Shown piece after piece: positions 9,111-18,583 of a stretch of DNA of 64,000 nucleotides (positions within the stretch are counted from its first letter, which is position 1; each line of letters opens with the position of its first letter). Source of the DNA: Cellulomonas composti (GTDB lineage: Bacteria > Actinomycetota > Actinomycetes > Actinomycetales > Cellulomonadaceae); contig NZ_BJWG01000009.1 of assembly GCF_007990245.1 (NCBI RefSeq), positions 1 to 64,000 on the forward strand, given 5' to 3'. The notes beneath the pieces are model-generated. The model was given only the letters and a program-made list of their open reading frames with translations. It searched no databases and had not been told where the DNA came from. The position numbers were made by a program, and so were the translations under genes.

Positions 9111-9250
9111 GCAGCGCATTGTGCCGCGCCGGGGGTCGTGTCGGGGCGCGCGGACCAACCCTCGGGCATCGTTCGTCGGCTGCGGTGCCGCAGCGCAGCG
9201 GTGCGGTGGTGCGAGGGCGCCGGCGGTGCGGCGGTGCGGGGCGCGCGGGC

Positions 9251-10027
9251 TCAGCGCAGCGCGTGCATCCGGGACTGGCGTCGCGACGTCGCACCGGTGA
9301 TCGCCGCGAGGATCTGCTCGTGCGACGTCGTCGCCGCGTCGAACACCCCGTTGTTGCGGCCGTGCCGCAGCACGACGATCCGGTCCGCGACCGCGAGCAC
9401 GTCCATCATGTTGTGGCTGATGAGGATGACCCCGAGACCCATCTCGCGCAGCCGCTCGATGTGCGTGAGCACCTCGGCCGTGGCCGCGACCGACAACGCC
9501 GCGGTCGGCTCGTCGAGCACCACGAGGCGCGGGTCCCCGATCAGGGTCCGGGCGATCGCGACCGTCTGGCGCTGACCGGCCGAGAGCGTCGAGAGCTGCG
9601 AGCGCACCGACGGGATGCGGCTGGTGAGCGAGTCGAGCACCCGCCGCGCCGTGGCCTCCATGTAGCCGTCGTCGCGCAACGGCCCGACCCTGGCCTCACG
9701 GCCGAGGAACAGGTTGCTCGTCACGTCGAGGTTGTCGCACAGCGCGAGGTCCTGGAACACCGTCGCGACGCCGAGCGCATGCGCCGCGCCGGGGGTCGGG
9801 ATCACCGTCGGCTCGCCGTCGATCTCGATCAGGCCCGTGTCCGGCGTGATGGCGCCGGCGACCATCTTCGCCAGCGTCGACTTGCCCGCTCCGTTGTCCC
9901 CGACGAGCGCGACGACCTCGTGCGCGTGGACGTCGAGGTCGACTCCGACGAGCGCCTCGACCGCCCCGAAGTTCTTGCTGATCCCGCGCATCGACAGCAG
10001 CGGCGGCGGCGGAACAGGGGTGGTCAC
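9251..10027 (-). CDS. Single-domain sugar ABC transporter ATPase
   Basis: A 258-residue ATP-binding protein of the carbohydrate-uptake type. Walker A is GDNGAGKST, the signature is LSAGQRQTVAIART (LSAGQ rather than LSGGQ), Walker B is [11 protein letters not shown] and the switch His is in ISHNM. Only one ATPase module is present, unlike the two-module protein encoded upstream in the same operon. GTG at 10027 follows GGAGC at a sensible distance. It comes last in the operon after the ROK repressor and may pair with another permease or replace one module of the main ATPase. Confidence 0.88.
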   Translation of the reverse strand: MTTPVPPPPLLSMRGISKNFGAVEALVGVDLDVHAHEVVALVGDNGAGKSTLAKMVAGAITPDTGLIEIDGEPTVIPTPGAAHALGVATVFQDLALCDNLDVTSNLFLGREARVGPLRDDGYMEATARRVLDSLTSRIPSVRSQLSTLSAGQRQTVAIARTLIGDPRLVVLDEPTAALSVAATAEVLTHIERLREMGLGVILISHNMMDVLAVADRIVVLRHGRNNGVFDAATTSHEQILAAITGATSRRQSRMHALR

Positions 10028-10086
10028 GTCCTGGGCTCCTCTCGTCGTCGGCGTCGCGTGCACCGAGTCTCCCACCCCGACGGCGA

Positions 10087-11304
10087 TCACAGGAGTCCTC
10101 CCACGTCCATGGTCTCCTCCACGGTCTCCTCGACGCTGAGCGGGACGTCGGTGGACTGGAGCGCGAGCACCAGCGCACCGACCATCTCCGCACGCAGGCC
10201 CAGACCCGCCCTGACCACGTCGAGCGGGGCGATGGTGTTCGGCAGCAGGCCGCGCAGCACCGCGGCACGCAGGGGTGCGAGGAACGTCTCGCCGGTCTCG
10301 GCCAGCTCCCCGCCGACGACCACGACCTGCGGGTTCACCGCCAGCCCGAGGCCCGCGACGACGGAGCCGATCGTCGTCCCGGCGTGCGCGACCACGTCGC
10401 CGAACCGTTCGTCGCCCTGGTTGGTGCGCTGCACCACGTCGCGCAGGTTGCCGAGGCCCGGCGTCGGGCCGAGCTGTTCGAGCAGGCCCGCGGCGCCGAC
10501 GATCGTGTCGAGGCAGCCGCGCGCGCCGCAGCGGCACTCGGCACCCTCCGGATCGACGATGAAGTGGCCGATCTCGCCGGCGGTCCCCGCGAACCCGCGC
10601 AGCACCTGGCCGCCGACGATGATGCCCGCGCCGACCCCGTAGGACGCGCGGACGAAGATCGAGTCGGTGAACTCGCGCGCGGCGCCCAGCGTGCTCTCCG
10701 CGATCGCGCCGAGGTTGGCGTCGTTGTCGACGTAGACCGGCAGGTTCAACCGCTTGGAGAGCACCTGGCCCACGTGGACGTCGTCCCAGCCCGGCATCAC
10801 GCCGTGCACCGAGATCATCCCGGTCGCGAGGTCGACGGGTGCGGGGACGCCGACGCCCATGCCCACCACGTCGTCGAGCGAGGCACCGACGCGCTCGAGG
10901 AGGTCGACGACGAGAAGCGCGACCCGGTCGAGCGTGGTGTCGACGCGATGCTCGATCGGCAGCGGCAGCGACTGCTCCACGAGGATCTCGTGGCTGAAGT
11001 CGCCGAGCGCCACCCGCAGGTGGCGGTGGCCCACCTGCACGCCGACCGCCAGCCCCACCCGGCGGGCGAGCGTGACCATCTGGGCACGCCGCCCGCTGCG
11101 GGTGGTGCTGGCGGTGTCGACGACGCCGGCCGCGAGCAGCTCGCGGACGATCGTCGAGACGGTCGCCTGGGACAGGCCCGTGGCGTCCGCGAGCTCGATC
11201 TGGGTCAGGCCCCCGTACCGCTTGACCGTCTCGACGACGAGCTGGCGGTTGGCTTCGCGGAGGGACGACTGAGAGCCGGCAGCTGCCGCTGCTCGTCTGC
11301 TCAT
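10087..11304 (-). CDS. ROK-family transcriptional repressor of the sugar operon
   Basis: A 405-residue XylR/NagC-type regulator. An N-terminal winged helix-turn-helix (GGLTQIELADATGLSQATVSTIV, about residues 30-55) precedes a sugar-kinase-like ROK domain with the zinc-binding motif CRCGARGCLDT and the phosphate-binding-like VYVDNDANLGAIAE. ROK repressors leave DNA on binding a sugar or sugar phosphate. It lies between the permease and the extra ATPase, so it probably controls this operon. The ligand (xylose, arabinose, galactose or similar) cannot be decided. Confidence 0.93.
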   Translation of the reverse strand: MSRRAAAAAGSQSSLREANRQLVVETVKRYGGLTQIELADATGLSQATVSTIVRELLAAGVVDTASTTRSGRRAQMVTLARRVGLAVGVQVGHRHLRVALGDFSHEILVEQSLPLPIEHRVDTTLDRVALLVVDLLERVGASLDDVVGMGVGVPAPVDLATGMISVHGVMPGWDDVHVGQVLSKRLNLPVYVDNDANLGAIAESTLGAAREFTDSIFVRASYGVGAGIIVGGQVLRGFAGTAGEIGHFIVDPEGAECRCGARGCLDTIVGAAGLLEQLGPTPGLGNLRDVVQRTNQGDERFGDVVAHAGTTIGSVVAGLGLAVNPQVVVVGGELAETGETFLAPLRAAVLRGLLPNTIAPLDVVRAGLGLRAEMVGALVLALQSTDVPLSVEETVEETMDVGGLL

Positions 11305-11341
11305 CGGAGCACCCCGGGGACGACTGTCGTCAGTGGCTGCG

Positions 11342-12574
11342 TCAGCTCGTGCCGGCGCGCCGCTTGTTGATCAGGTCGAACGCGACGGCGAACAGGAGCA
11401 CCAGGCCCTTGATCGCCTGCTGCCACGACGGGTCGACCGACAGGATCGACAGGCCCATGTTCAGTACGCCCATGATGAGAGCACCGACGATGGCCCCGGA
11501 GATCCGGCCGATACCGCCCGTGACCGCCGCGCCGCCGATGAAGCACGCCGCGATCGCGTCGAGCTCGAAGCCGTTGCCCGCCGCCGCCAGTGCTGCACCC
11601 GTACGGGCCGTCGTGACGATCGCCGCAGCACCGGAGAGCAGCCCGATGTTGACGAAGATGAGGAAGTCGACGCGCTTGGTGTTCACACCGGACAGCGCTG
11701 CCGCCGGACGGTTGCCACCGATCGCGTAGATGTGCCGGCCGAAGACCGTGCGCCCCATCAGGAACGAGTACGCGACGATGAGGACGCCGCAGATGATGAG
11801 GACGATCGGCATGCCGCCGGCCGACATCGACAGGATGACCGACAGGAAGCCGATCGCGACCCCGACACCGACGATCTTCGCGACGAAGGCGCCGGTCGGC
11901 TCGACCTGCAACGCGTGCTTGCGCATCGAGGCCCGCGCCCGGAACTGGGCGATGGCGAACGCGGCGATCGCGAGCCCGCCGATGACCAACGTGACGACGT
12001 CCATCTTCCCGATGAACCCCAGCCAGTTCGGGACCGAGCCCGTCGCGATCTTGATGAACGAGTTCGGCAGGCCCGCGATCGTCTCGGAGACGACGACGAG
12101 CGCCAGCCCACGGAAGATCAGCATGCCTGCCAATGTCACGATGAACGCTGGTACGCCTACATAGGCCACCCAGTAGCCCTGCCACGCGCCGACCAACGCC
12201 CCGAGGGCGAGGCCGATCAGCACGGCGACCACCCAGTTCAGGCCCCAGTCACGCATCGAGACCGCGACGACGCCACCGACGAACGCGACGACCGAGCCGA
12301 CCGACAGGTCGATGTGCCCGGCCACGATGACCATCACCATGCCGATGGCGAGGATCATCACGTAGGCGTTCTGCTGGAACAGCGCGACGACGTTGTTCGG
12401 CTTGAGCAGCTTGCCGTCGGTGAGGATCTGGAAGAGCAGGACGATCAGGACGAGGGCGCCGAAGATGCCGTACTCGCGGGCGTTGCCCCCCAGGCCCGAC
12501 AGGCGCCGGCCCATGGCGGAACGCTCGTTGTCGGCCGGCGGCAGCGCGGGGTCGAGCTTGATGTCGGTACTCAT
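11342..12574 (-). CDS. Monosaccharide ABC transporter permease (GguB/XylH type)
   Basis: A 410-residue integral membrane protein of the branched-chain/ribose permease family, with about ten hydrophobic segments and the family motifs [15 protein letters not shown] and [18 protein letters not shown]. The ATG at 12574 overlaps the stop of the ATPase gene (ATGA). The N-terminal tail before the first helix is about 40 residues. It forms the membrane channel for the sugar delivered by the ChvE-like lipoprotein. Confidence 0.95.
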   Translation of the reverse strand: MSTDIKLDPALPPADNERSAMGRRLSGLGGNAREYGIFGALVLIVLLFQILTDGKLLKPNNVVALFQQNAYVMILAIGMVMVIVAGHIDLSVGSVVAFVGGVVAVSMRDWGLNWVVAVLIGLALGALVGAWQGYWVAYVGVPAFIVTLAGMLIFRGLALVVVSETIAGLPNSFIKIATGSVPNWLGFIGKMDVVTLVIGGLAIAAFAIAQFRARASMRKHALQVEPTGAFVAKIVGVGVAIGFLSVILSMSAGGMPIVLIICGVLIVAYSFLMGRTVFGRHIYAIGGNRPAAALSGVNTKRVDFLIFVNIGLLSGAAAIVTTARTGAALAAAGNGFELDAIAACFIGGAAVTGGIGRISGAIVGALIMGVLNMGLSILSVDPSWQQAIKGLVLLFAVAFDLINKRRAGTS

Positions 12575-14130
12575 CGGGAGGTCACGTCCTTCTCCATGGT
12601 CATGTACTGCATGAGTCGCTCCTGGGTTGCGTCCTCACGGGCTACCTCGCCCGTGACACGGCCCTGCGACAGGGCGTAGATGCGGTCGCAGATTCCGAGC
12701 AGCTCCGGCAGCTCGGAGGAGATGACGATGACGGCCTTCCCCTCGTCCGCGAGCCGGTTGATGATCGTGTAGATCTCGTACTTCGCGCCGACGTCGATCC
12801 CGCGCGTCGGCTCGTCGAGGATCAGGACGTCCGGATCCGCGTAGATCCACTTGCTCAGGACGACCTTCTGCTGGTTGCCTCCGGAGAGCTTGCCGGCGAG
12901 GACGGCGACCGTCGGCGTCTTGATGTTCAGGTCACGTCGGTACAGCTCGGCAACCTTGAGCTCCTCGTTGCGGTCGATCACACCCATGCGCGCGACCTTG
13001 TCGAGCGCGACGCCCGAGATGTTCGCCTGGATCGTCGCGATGAGGTTGAGTCCGTAGTGCTTGCGATCCTCGGTGGCATAGGCCAGTCCGTGCCGGATCG
13101 CGTCGTGCACGGTGCGCAGCTGCACCTCCTGGCCGCTCTTGAACACCTGTCCGGAGATGTGCGAACCGTAGGAACGGCCGAACACCGACATGGCCAGCTC
13201 GGTGCGTCCGGCTCCCATCAGGCCCGCGAGCCCGACGATCTCGCCACGCCGCACGTTGATCGAGGCGTTCTCGACGACCGCGCGTGCCTGGTCGATGGGG
13301 TGGTGGACCGTCCAGTTCTCGATGCGCAGGACCTCTTCGCCGATGACCGACTCGTGGTCCGGGAAGCGCTGGTCGAGCGAGCGCCCGACCATGCCGCGGA
13401 TGATCCGCTCCTCGGTGACCGGCTCGTCGCCGTGCATGTCGAACGTCTCGATCGTCTTGCCGTCGCGGATGACGGTCGTCGTGTCGGCGATCGACTCGAT
13501 CTCGTTGAGCTTGTGGCTGATCATGATCGACGTGATGCCGTGATCGCGCAGGCCAGAGATCAGGCCGAGCAGGTGAGCGCTGTCCTCGTCGTTCAGGGCC
13601 GCGGTCGGCTCGTCGAGGATCAGCAGCTTGACGTCCTTGGAGAGCGCCTTGGCGATCTCGACGAGCTGCTGCTTACCGACGCCGATGTCGATGACGCGGG
13701 TGTCGGGTCGCTCGGACAGGCCGACGCGCTCGAGCAGCTTCGCTGCCTCGGAGTTCGTGGCGTTCCAGTTCACGAGTCCGCGCTTGGCGCGCTCGTTGCC
13801 CAGGAAGATGTTCTCGGCGATCGACAGGAACGGGGAGAGCGCGAGCTCCTGGTGGATGATGACGATGCCCAGGTGCTCCGAGTCACGCGTCGTCCTGAAC
13901 TCGGCGGGCTGGCCCTCGAAGACGATGTCGCCCTCGTAGGTGCCGTGCGGGTAGACACCCGAGAGCACCTTCATGAGGGTGGACTTGCCGGCGCCGTTCT
14001 CACCGCAGATCGCGTGGACCTGCCCGCGCCGGACCTTCAGGTTGACGTCGGAGAGCGCGAGCACACCGGGGAAGCGCTTGGTGATGCCGTGCATCTCGAG
14101 GATGTAGTCGGGTGATGCGGTGGTGTCCAT
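12571..14130 (-). CDS. Two-domain sugar ABC transporter ATPase (GguA/XylG type)
   Basis: A 519-residue protein with two ATP-binding modules in tandem, as in XylG/MglA/GguA. Module 1 has GENGAGKST and [12 protein letters not shown]; module 2 has the typical degenerate P-loop region ([16 protein letters not shown]) and [14 protein letters not shown] with [14 protein letters not shown]. It energises uptake through the permease. GAGGTCGAG lies just before the ATG at 14130. An 11-bp stem-loop separates it from the binding-protein gene. Confidence 0.96.
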   Translation of the reverse strand: MDTTASPDYILEMHGITKRFPGVLALSDVNLKVRRGQVHAICGENGAGKSTLMKVLSGVYPHGTYEGDIVFEGQPAEFRTTRDSEHLGIVIIHQELALSPFLSIAENIFLGNERAKRGLVNWNATNSEAAKLLERVGLSERPDTRVIDIGVGKQQLVEIAKALSKDVKLLILDEPTAALNDEDSAHLLGLISGLRDHGITSIMISHKLNEIESIADTTTVIRDGKTIETFDMHGDEPVTEERIIRGMVGRSLDQRFPDHESVIGEEVLRIENWTVHHPIDQARAVVENASINVRRGEIVGLAGLMGAGRTELAMSVFGRSYGSHISGQVFKSGQEVQLRTVHDAIRHGLAYATEDRKHYGLNLIATIQANISGVALDKVARMGVIDRNEELKVAELYRRDLNIKTPTVAVLAGKLSGGNQQKVVLSKWIYADPDVLILDEPTRGIDVGAKYEIYTIINRLADEGKAVIVISSELPELLGICDRIYALSQGRVTGEVAREDATQERLMQYMTMEKDVTSR

Positions 14131-14180
14131 CTCGACCTCGGTTCTGTGTCCGCTGCACCGGCGACGGCGCGGCGGGCCGC

Positions 14181-14216
14181 CGGCGCGCACGGGGAGCGTG
14201 TCCCACGTGCGCGCCG
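14181..14216. repeat. Intercistronic stem-loop after the sugar-binding protein gene
   Basis: CGGCGCGCACG (14181-14191) pairs perfectly with CGTGCGCGCCG (14206-14216) across a 14-base loop. It lies between the binding-protein stop and the ATPase start. Structures in this place are known to protect the upstream mRNA or partly terminate, making binding protein more abundant than transporter. Confidence 0.7.
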
Positions 14217-14250
14217 ACGGCTGCTGCTGTTGCGAACCTCGCGGGCTAGG

Positions 14251-15399
14251 TCAGAGACCCAGGTCCTCGGCCGAGTAGAAGCCCGACTCCACCAGGGCCG
14301 ACTCGACGGTGTCGGGGGTGACGACCAGCGGGTCGAGCAGGAGGGTCGGAACGTTCTTGACACCGTTGTTGTAGGTGTCGGTGTCGTTCACGGTCACCTC
14401 GGCGCCGGTCACGATCTCGTCGACCATCTTGGCAACCGCGTCACCGAGGGCGCGGGTGTCCTTCCACACGGTCATCGACTGCTTGCCGGCGAGCATGTTC
14501 AGCACGTTCGCCTGGTCGGCGTCCTGACCGGTCAGCACCGGCCAGTCGCCACCCTCGCCGGGCGTGTAGCCGGCGCTCTCGAGGGCCTGGGCGATACCCA
14601 GGGCCAGCGAGTCGTTCGGCGACAGCACGACCTGGACCTTGGAGTCCGTGTAGAACGAGTTCAGGCGGTTCTCCATCTCGGCCTGGGCGTCGTCCGTGCC
14701 CCAGCCGAGGATGCCGATGCTCTGCCAGTCGTCGTTCGTGGCCGGGGCCTTGCCCGACTGCACGACGAGCTTGCCGCTCTGGACGTACTGGTTGAGGATG
14801 TCCCAGGCGCCCGAGAAGAAGAACTTGGCGTTGTTGTCGTCCGGCGAACCGGCGAAGGGCTCGAAGTTGTACGGGCCACCGTCGCCCTCGAGGTCGAGCG
14901 CGTCGCGGATGAACTCACCCTGCAGCTGGCCGACCTTGTAGTTGTCGAACGTCGCGTAGTAGTCGACGTTCGCCGTGTCGTTGATCAGGCGGTCGTACGC
15001 GATGACCTTGATGCCCGCGTCAGCGGCGGTCTGCAGCACCGGGCCGAGAGCCGTACCGTCGATCGACGCGATGACGAGCACCTTGGCGCCGTCGTTGATC
15101 ATGTTCTGGATCTGGCTGACCTGCTGGTCGACCTTGTTGTCCGCGAACTGCAGCGACGTCTTGTAGCCCGCCTCCTTCAGCAGCTCGTCGAGGTGCGCCC
15201 CGTCACGGTTCCACCGCTCCAGCGACTTCGTCGGCATCGCGATGCCGATGAGCTCGCCACCGCCACCGCCGGTGCCGTCGGTCGCCTGGTTCGTCGGCGT
15301 GTCGTCGCCCTCGCGCTCGTCCGAGCACGCCGCCAGCGCGCCGGCGAGCAGGCCGGCCGTCGCCACGGCCACACCCAGCTTCTTCCACGTGAATGACAT
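14251..15399 (-). CDS. ChvE-type sugar-binding lipoprotein
   Basis: A 382-residue solute-binding protein. The signal peptide (basic WKK, then GVAVATAGLLAGALAA) ends in the lipobox ALAACS, so the mature protein is lipid-anchored outside the membrane. A Gly-rich linker (GTGGGGGE) leads into the two-lobed periplasmic-binding fold: LIGIAMPTKSLERWNRDG, then ASIDGTALGPVLQTAADAG and VLSPNDSLALGIAQALESAG, all typical of ChvE, a receptor for galactose, xylose, arabinose or glucose. GAGGAG precedes the ATG. First gene of the operon. Confidence 0.95.
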   Translation of the reverse strand: MSFTWKKLGVAVATAGLLAGALAACSDEREGDDTPTNQATDGTGGGGGELIGIAMPTKSLERWNRDGAHLDELLKEAGYKTSLQFADNKVDQQVSQIQNMINDGAKVLVIASIDGTALGPVLQTAADAGIKVIAYDRLINDTANVDYYATFDNYKVGQLQGEFIRDALDLEGDGGPYNFEPFAGSPDDNNAKFFFSGAWDILNQYVQSGKLVVQSGKAPATNDDWQSIGILGWGTDDAQAEMENRLNSFYTDSKVQVVLSPNDSLALGIAQALESAGYTPGEGGDWPVLTGQDADQANVLNMLAGKQSMTVWKDTRALGDAVAKMVDEIVTGAEVTVNDTDTYNNGVKNVPTLLLDPLVVTPDTVESALVESGFYSAEDLGL

Positions 15400-15503
15400 C
15401 GTCGTCAGCTCCTCTTGTCCCACTGTCCGGGTGGCGTCGCGCCGGCATCGATGCCGACGCGAGGGGGCTCGGACCGTCCGTGGCCCGCCTCCCGGTGTGA
15501 CGA

Positions 15504-15640
15504 TTGAATTCAAGACTCAAAGTCATGCCGAGCGCAAGCGGCGTTACCAAAGCGTGTCCTGAACGCGACCGCCGCGACATGGGACCCGAATCGGATGGCC
15601 ATCGGGCAGGTCGCTGACTTCGCTTCGCGATGCGAAGTCA
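15504..15640. promoter_or_regulatory. Operator-like palindromes upstream of the sugar operon
   Basis: The 347-base gap between prfB and the binding-protein gene has no gene. It holds the perfect 10-bp palindrome TTGAATTCAA (15504-15513) in an AT-rich patch, the 26-bp near-palindrome TGACTTCGC-N8-GCGAAGTCA (15615-15640), and the direct repeat CAAGACTC at 15511 and 15639. Candidates are ROK or LacI-type operators; the larger palindrome could instead be the prfB terminator. No clear -35/-10 pair was found. Confidence 0.45.
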
Positions 15641-15746
15641 AGACTCGCCCGCGGTGTGTCGCAGCTCACACCAGGCTGCAGGCAGCCGCGTCCCCGTCGT
15701 CGACCGGGCGACCGAGCGGAACCGCAGGCCGACCGGGCGGAACCTC

Positions 15747-16856
15747 TCAGCCCACCGACTGCGTCCGACGCCAGCGGACGCCGGCCTCGATGAAGGCGTC
15801 GATGTCGCCGTCGAACACCGCGGCGGGATTGCCGACCTCGTGCTCGGTGCGCAGGTCCTTGACCATCTGGTACGGCTGCAGCACGTAGGAGCGCATCTGC
15901 TCGCCCCAGCTCGCCTTGATGTCCCCCGCGAGCTCCTTCTTGGCGGCCCGCTCCTCCTCCTGGCGCACCAGCAGGAGTCGGGACTGCAGCACGCGCAGCG
16001 CCGCGGCCCGGTTCTGGATCTGGGACTTCTCGTTCTGCATCGACACGACGATGCCCGTGGGGATGTGCGTCATGCGCACCGCGGAGTCGGTGGTGTTGAC
16101 CGACTGGCCGCCCGGCCCGGAGGACCGGAACACGTCGACCTTGATCTCAGACTCGGGGATCTCGATGCTGTCGGTCTGCTCGATGAGCGGGATGACCTCG
16201 ACCGCCGCGAAGGACGTCTGGCGCCGGCCCTGGTTGTCGAACGGGGAGATCCGCACCAGCCGGTGCGTGCCCGCCTCGACGGACAGGTGCCCGTACGCGT
16301 AGGGCGCCTTGACCTCGAACGTCGCGGACTTCAGGCCGGCCTCCTCCGCGTAGGAGGTGTCGAGCACGCTCGTCGGGTAGTTGTGACGCTCGGCCCAGCG
16401 CAGGTACATCCGCAGCAGCATCTCCGCGAAGTCCGCGGCGTCCACGCCGCCCGCGCCGGAGCGGATCGTCACGACCGCCTCGCGCTGGTCGTACTCGCCG
16501 TTGAGCAGCGTGCGGACCTCGAGCTCGCCCAGGTCCTTGCGGATCCCCGTCAGCTCGACCTCCGCCTCGGCGAGGCTGTCCTCGTCCTCCATCTCGGTGC
16601 CCAGCTCGACGAGCGTCTCGAGGTCGTCGATGCGCGCCCGCAGCCTGCTCACGCGGTCCAGCTCGGCCTGCGTCGCCGAGAGCGCGCTCGTGATCTTCTG
16701 CGCCGCCTCGGGGTCGTCCCACAGGTCGGGGACGGAGGCCTGCTCGGAGAGCACCGCGATCTTCTTCTCGAGCGCGGTCGGGTCGCTCACCGACTCGATG
16801 GAACCCAGCGTGGTGCGCAGGTCGCGGATCTCGGCGGGGAAGTCGGTGGTGGCCAC
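15747..16856 (-). CDS. prfB: Peptide chain release factor 2
   Basis: A 369-residue class I release factor, recognising UGA and UAA and freeing the finished peptide. The GGQ motif is in [18 protein letters not shown] and the codon-reading SPF tripeptide in [11 protein letters not shown]. The reading frame is continuous: no programmed frameshift as in E. coli. The GTG at 16856 gives the normal N-terminus (ATTDFPAEI) and TAGCCT lies eight bases before it, so a short or absent leader is likely. It follows the Tad operon by only 11 bases but seems to have its own promoter. Confidence 0.96.
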   Translation of the reverse strand: MATTDFPAEIRDLRTTLGSIESVSDPTALEKKIAVLSEQASVPDLWDDPEAAQKITSALSATQAELDRVSRLRARIDDLETLVELGTEMEDEDSLAEAEVELTGIRKDLGELEVRTLLNGEYDQREAVVTIRSGAGGVDAADFAEMLLRMYLRWAERHNYPTSVLDTSYAEEAGLKSATFEVKAPYAYGHLSVEAGTHRLVRISPFDNQGRRQTSFAAVEVIPLIEQTDSIEIPESEIKVDVFRSSGPGGQSVNTTDSAVRMTHIPTGIVVSMQNEKSQIQNRAAALRVLQSRLLLVRQEEERAAKKELAGDIKASWGEQMRSYVLQPYQMVKDLRTEHEVGNPAAVFDGDIDAFIEAGVRWRRTQSVG

Positions 16857-16867
16857 AACCGTCCAGG

Positions 16868-17338
16868 CTACCTGGCCCGTGCCGTGGCGACCGCCGAGAT
16901 CGTCACGCCGTCCGACCACGGCGCCACGAGCCAGCCCGCCGGCCCCGCCGGCAGGCACACCGCCACGAGCTCGACCCGTGCGACGTCCGCCTCCGGCACG
17001 TCCGCCGCGGCGCCGAAGTCCGACCAGTCGCCGACAGCCTCCGGATGCGCAGCGAGGTACTCGTCGACCGACGCACGCACGGACGCGTCCGTCAGCGCGA
17101 TCCGCTGCGGTGCGCGCGGGTCGTAGTACACGTCGTCGGCCACCGCGTCCGACGCGTCGAGCGCGAGCACGTCCGCGAGCGCGAGCAACCGCTTGCGCTC
17201 GAGGTGCACCTGGGCCGCGGCCCCGACGACGGCGATCAGCGCGAGCGCGACCACCACGCACCCGATCGTGAGCACCGTGACGTACCCGTCGTCCCCGCGC
17301 GCCCGCAACCGGCCTCGCCACCACGAGGTCGTCCTCAC
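16868..17338 (-). CDS. TadG-like pilus assembly protein (Flp pilus)
   Basis: A 156-residue protein with the N-terminal pattern of TadG/pilus-assembly proteins: [40 protein letters not shown] begins with the G-x-x-x-x prepilin-like site and one membrane helix. The rest is extracellular. The GTG start overlaps the stop of the preceding TadE gene (GTGA). It is the last gene of the Tad operon. Assignment rests on the N-terminal segment and the neighbours; TadG proteins are usually longer, and this is the short actinobacterial kind. Confidence 0.8.
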   Translation of the reverse strand: MRTTSWWRGRLRARGDDGYVTVLTIGCVVVALALIAVVGAAAQVHLERKRLLALADVLALDASDAVADDVYYDPRAPQRIALTDASVRASVDEYLAAHPEAVGDWSDFGAAADVPEADVARVELVAVCLPAGPAGWLVAPWSDGVTISAVATARAR

Positions 17339-17805
17339 CCGTCTCCCCCGGTCTCGCGGTACCGATCGACCACCGCGGTGCGCGACGAGCTCACCGGGAC
17401 CTCGAGCGGGACCACCGAGCGGACGAACGACGGGACGAACGGCAGCGGGACGCGCACCTGGACGACGGCGGTCACGGCCGCGTCCGGCGTCACGCACGGA
17501 TCGGCCTCGCACGTCACGCGCAACGCGTCGGCCCCGTCGCCGAAACCCTGGTCCTCGAGCGCGAGCCCCGTCACGACCTGCGCCCGCGCCAGCCCGCTGT
17601 CGTCGTCGTCGGCCGCGGACAGCACGCGGGCCGACTCCCGCGCCGCACCCTCGACCGCGAATGTCGCCGCCTCGAGCCGCCCGAGGACGAGCACGAGGTA
17701 CACCAGCGGCACGAGCAGCACGAGGACGAGACCGAGGAACTCGATCACGGCGCTGCCGGCTTCCGGGTCGTCGGCCGTGATCCTCCTGATCAGCGCGTGG
17801 CTCAC
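17335..17805 (-). CDS. TadE-family pseudopilin
   Basis: A 156-residue TadE-like protein. The prepilin-type segment [20 protein letters not shown] has the Glu at position +5 of the hydrophobic helix that TadV-type prepilin peptidases need. A single predicted disulphide pair (CEADPC) lies near residue 100. GTG start overlaps the preceding stop (GTGA). It is exported by the Tad system as a minor pilin. Confidence 0.85.
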   Translation of the reverse strand: MSHALIRRITADDPEAGSAVIEFLGLVLVLLVPLVYLVLVLGRLEAATFAVEGAARESARVLSAADDDDSGLARAQVVTGLALEDQGFGDGADALRVTCEADPCVTPDAAVTAVVQVRVPLPFVPSFVRSVVPLEVPVSSSRTAVVDRYRETGGDG

Positions 17806-18200
17806 GGGAGCGCATCCTCGGCGACCGCGTGCCCGGTGACCGTCAGTCGCCCGCCCGGGCCCAGCAGCCCGACGAGCGGCAGCGGGGCCGACATCGTCAC
17901 CTCGACGAGCTCCACGCCCCCGCGCTCGACGCGCCGGGCGGTCACCTCACCCGCGTACGCCGCCGAGAGCGACTGCTCGGCGAGCTCTGCCGCGCGGGCG
18001 GCCCCGTCCGAGGCGTCGTTGCCGTCGAGCGCGCCGTACCGGGCTCCCTCCGATGCACAGTCGGTCAAGGTGTTGCGCACGTGCAGCACGAGCGTGAGCT
18101 GCAGCAGCCCCATCGTGAGCAGCACGACGAGCCCGCCGACGAGCACGAAGTCGACGACCGCCGACCCGCGCTCGTTCCCGTGCCGACGATGCCGGGTCAG
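17802..18200 (-). CDS. TadE-family pseudopilin (TadE/F type)
   Basis: A roughly 132-residue protein whose recognisable part begins NERGSAVVDFVLVGGLVVLLTM, a TadE-like prepilin segment; Asp replaces the usual Glu at +5. C-terminal half is Val/Ala-rich without further membrane helices. No ATG, GTG or TTG is available before the prepilin segment; the only fitting start is a CTG at 18200 that overlaps the previous stop (CTGA). The start is therefore uncertain. Overlaps on both sides show tight coupling within the Tad operon. Confidence 0.75.
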   Translation of the reverse strand: MTRHRRHGNERGSAVVDFVLVGGLVVLLTMGLLQLTLVLHVRNTLTDCASEGARYGALDGNDASDGAARAAELAEQSLSAAYAGEVTARRVERGGVELVEVTMSAPLPLVGLLGPGGRLTVTGHAVAEDALP

Positions 18201-18499
18201 GAGTCCGGGCCGACCGAGTTGATCGCGTCCTCGAACATCGCGGACAGCTGGGGCTCGGCGATGAGCCACAGCGCGGCCACGACCGCGGCGGTCATCAACG
18301 TGACGAGCACCCATCCGGGCACGTCTCCCCGCTCGGAGGTGAGCGCTTCGGCCATGCGTGACCGCCAGTGCCAGGCGGCTCCCCACCCCCGGTCGACGGT
18401 GCGCCGGCCTCGCGCAGGCACCCCGCCCGGCGGCCGCCGTTGCTCGACCGGCACCTCGCTCGACCGCGCCGCCGTGTCCTGCCCGTGGTCCTGCAGCAT
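18197..18499 (-). CDS. Pilin-like small membrane protein of the Tad locus
   Basis: A 100-residue protein occupying the place where the Flp pilin gene is expected, between tadC and the tadE genes. AGGAGG lies six bases before the ATG at 18499; an internal ATG at 18355 is an alternative. The hydrophilic first half is followed by ERGDVPGWVLVTLMTAAVVA and one membrane helix, then a short tail. It has a possible Gly cleavage site but lacks the Glu at +5 of classical Flp pilins, so whether it is the major pilin is open. Confidence 0.72.
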   Translation of the reverse strand: MLQDHGQDTAARSSEVPVEQRRPPGGVPARGRRTVDRGWGAAWHWRSRMAEALTSERGDVPGWVLVTLMTAAVVAALWLIAEPQLSAMFEDAINSVGPDS

Positions 18500-18583
18500 C
18501 CGTGCCTCCTCGTCGGTGCCCGCGTGCGGGCGGAGCACCCTCGTCGTGCCGGCCGCTCGGCCGGTCGTCCATCTCCGTGCCGG

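Noticed and set aside
9180-9245. GCGGTG-rich stretch between proB and the single-domain ATPase gene as a regulatory array
   Set aside because: The repeats are irregular in spacing and easily arise from base composition; no symmetry or periodicity supports a site.
14251-15513. Longer N-terminus for the ChvE-like protein from 15513
   Set aside because: It would bury the signal peptide; the ATG at 15399 has GAGGAG upstream and opens directly with a lipoprotein signal.
15747-16856. Possible programmed frameshift in prfB
   Set aside because: The frame is open from the GTG start to the end and no early in-frame TGA is present; actinobacterial prfB lacks this control.
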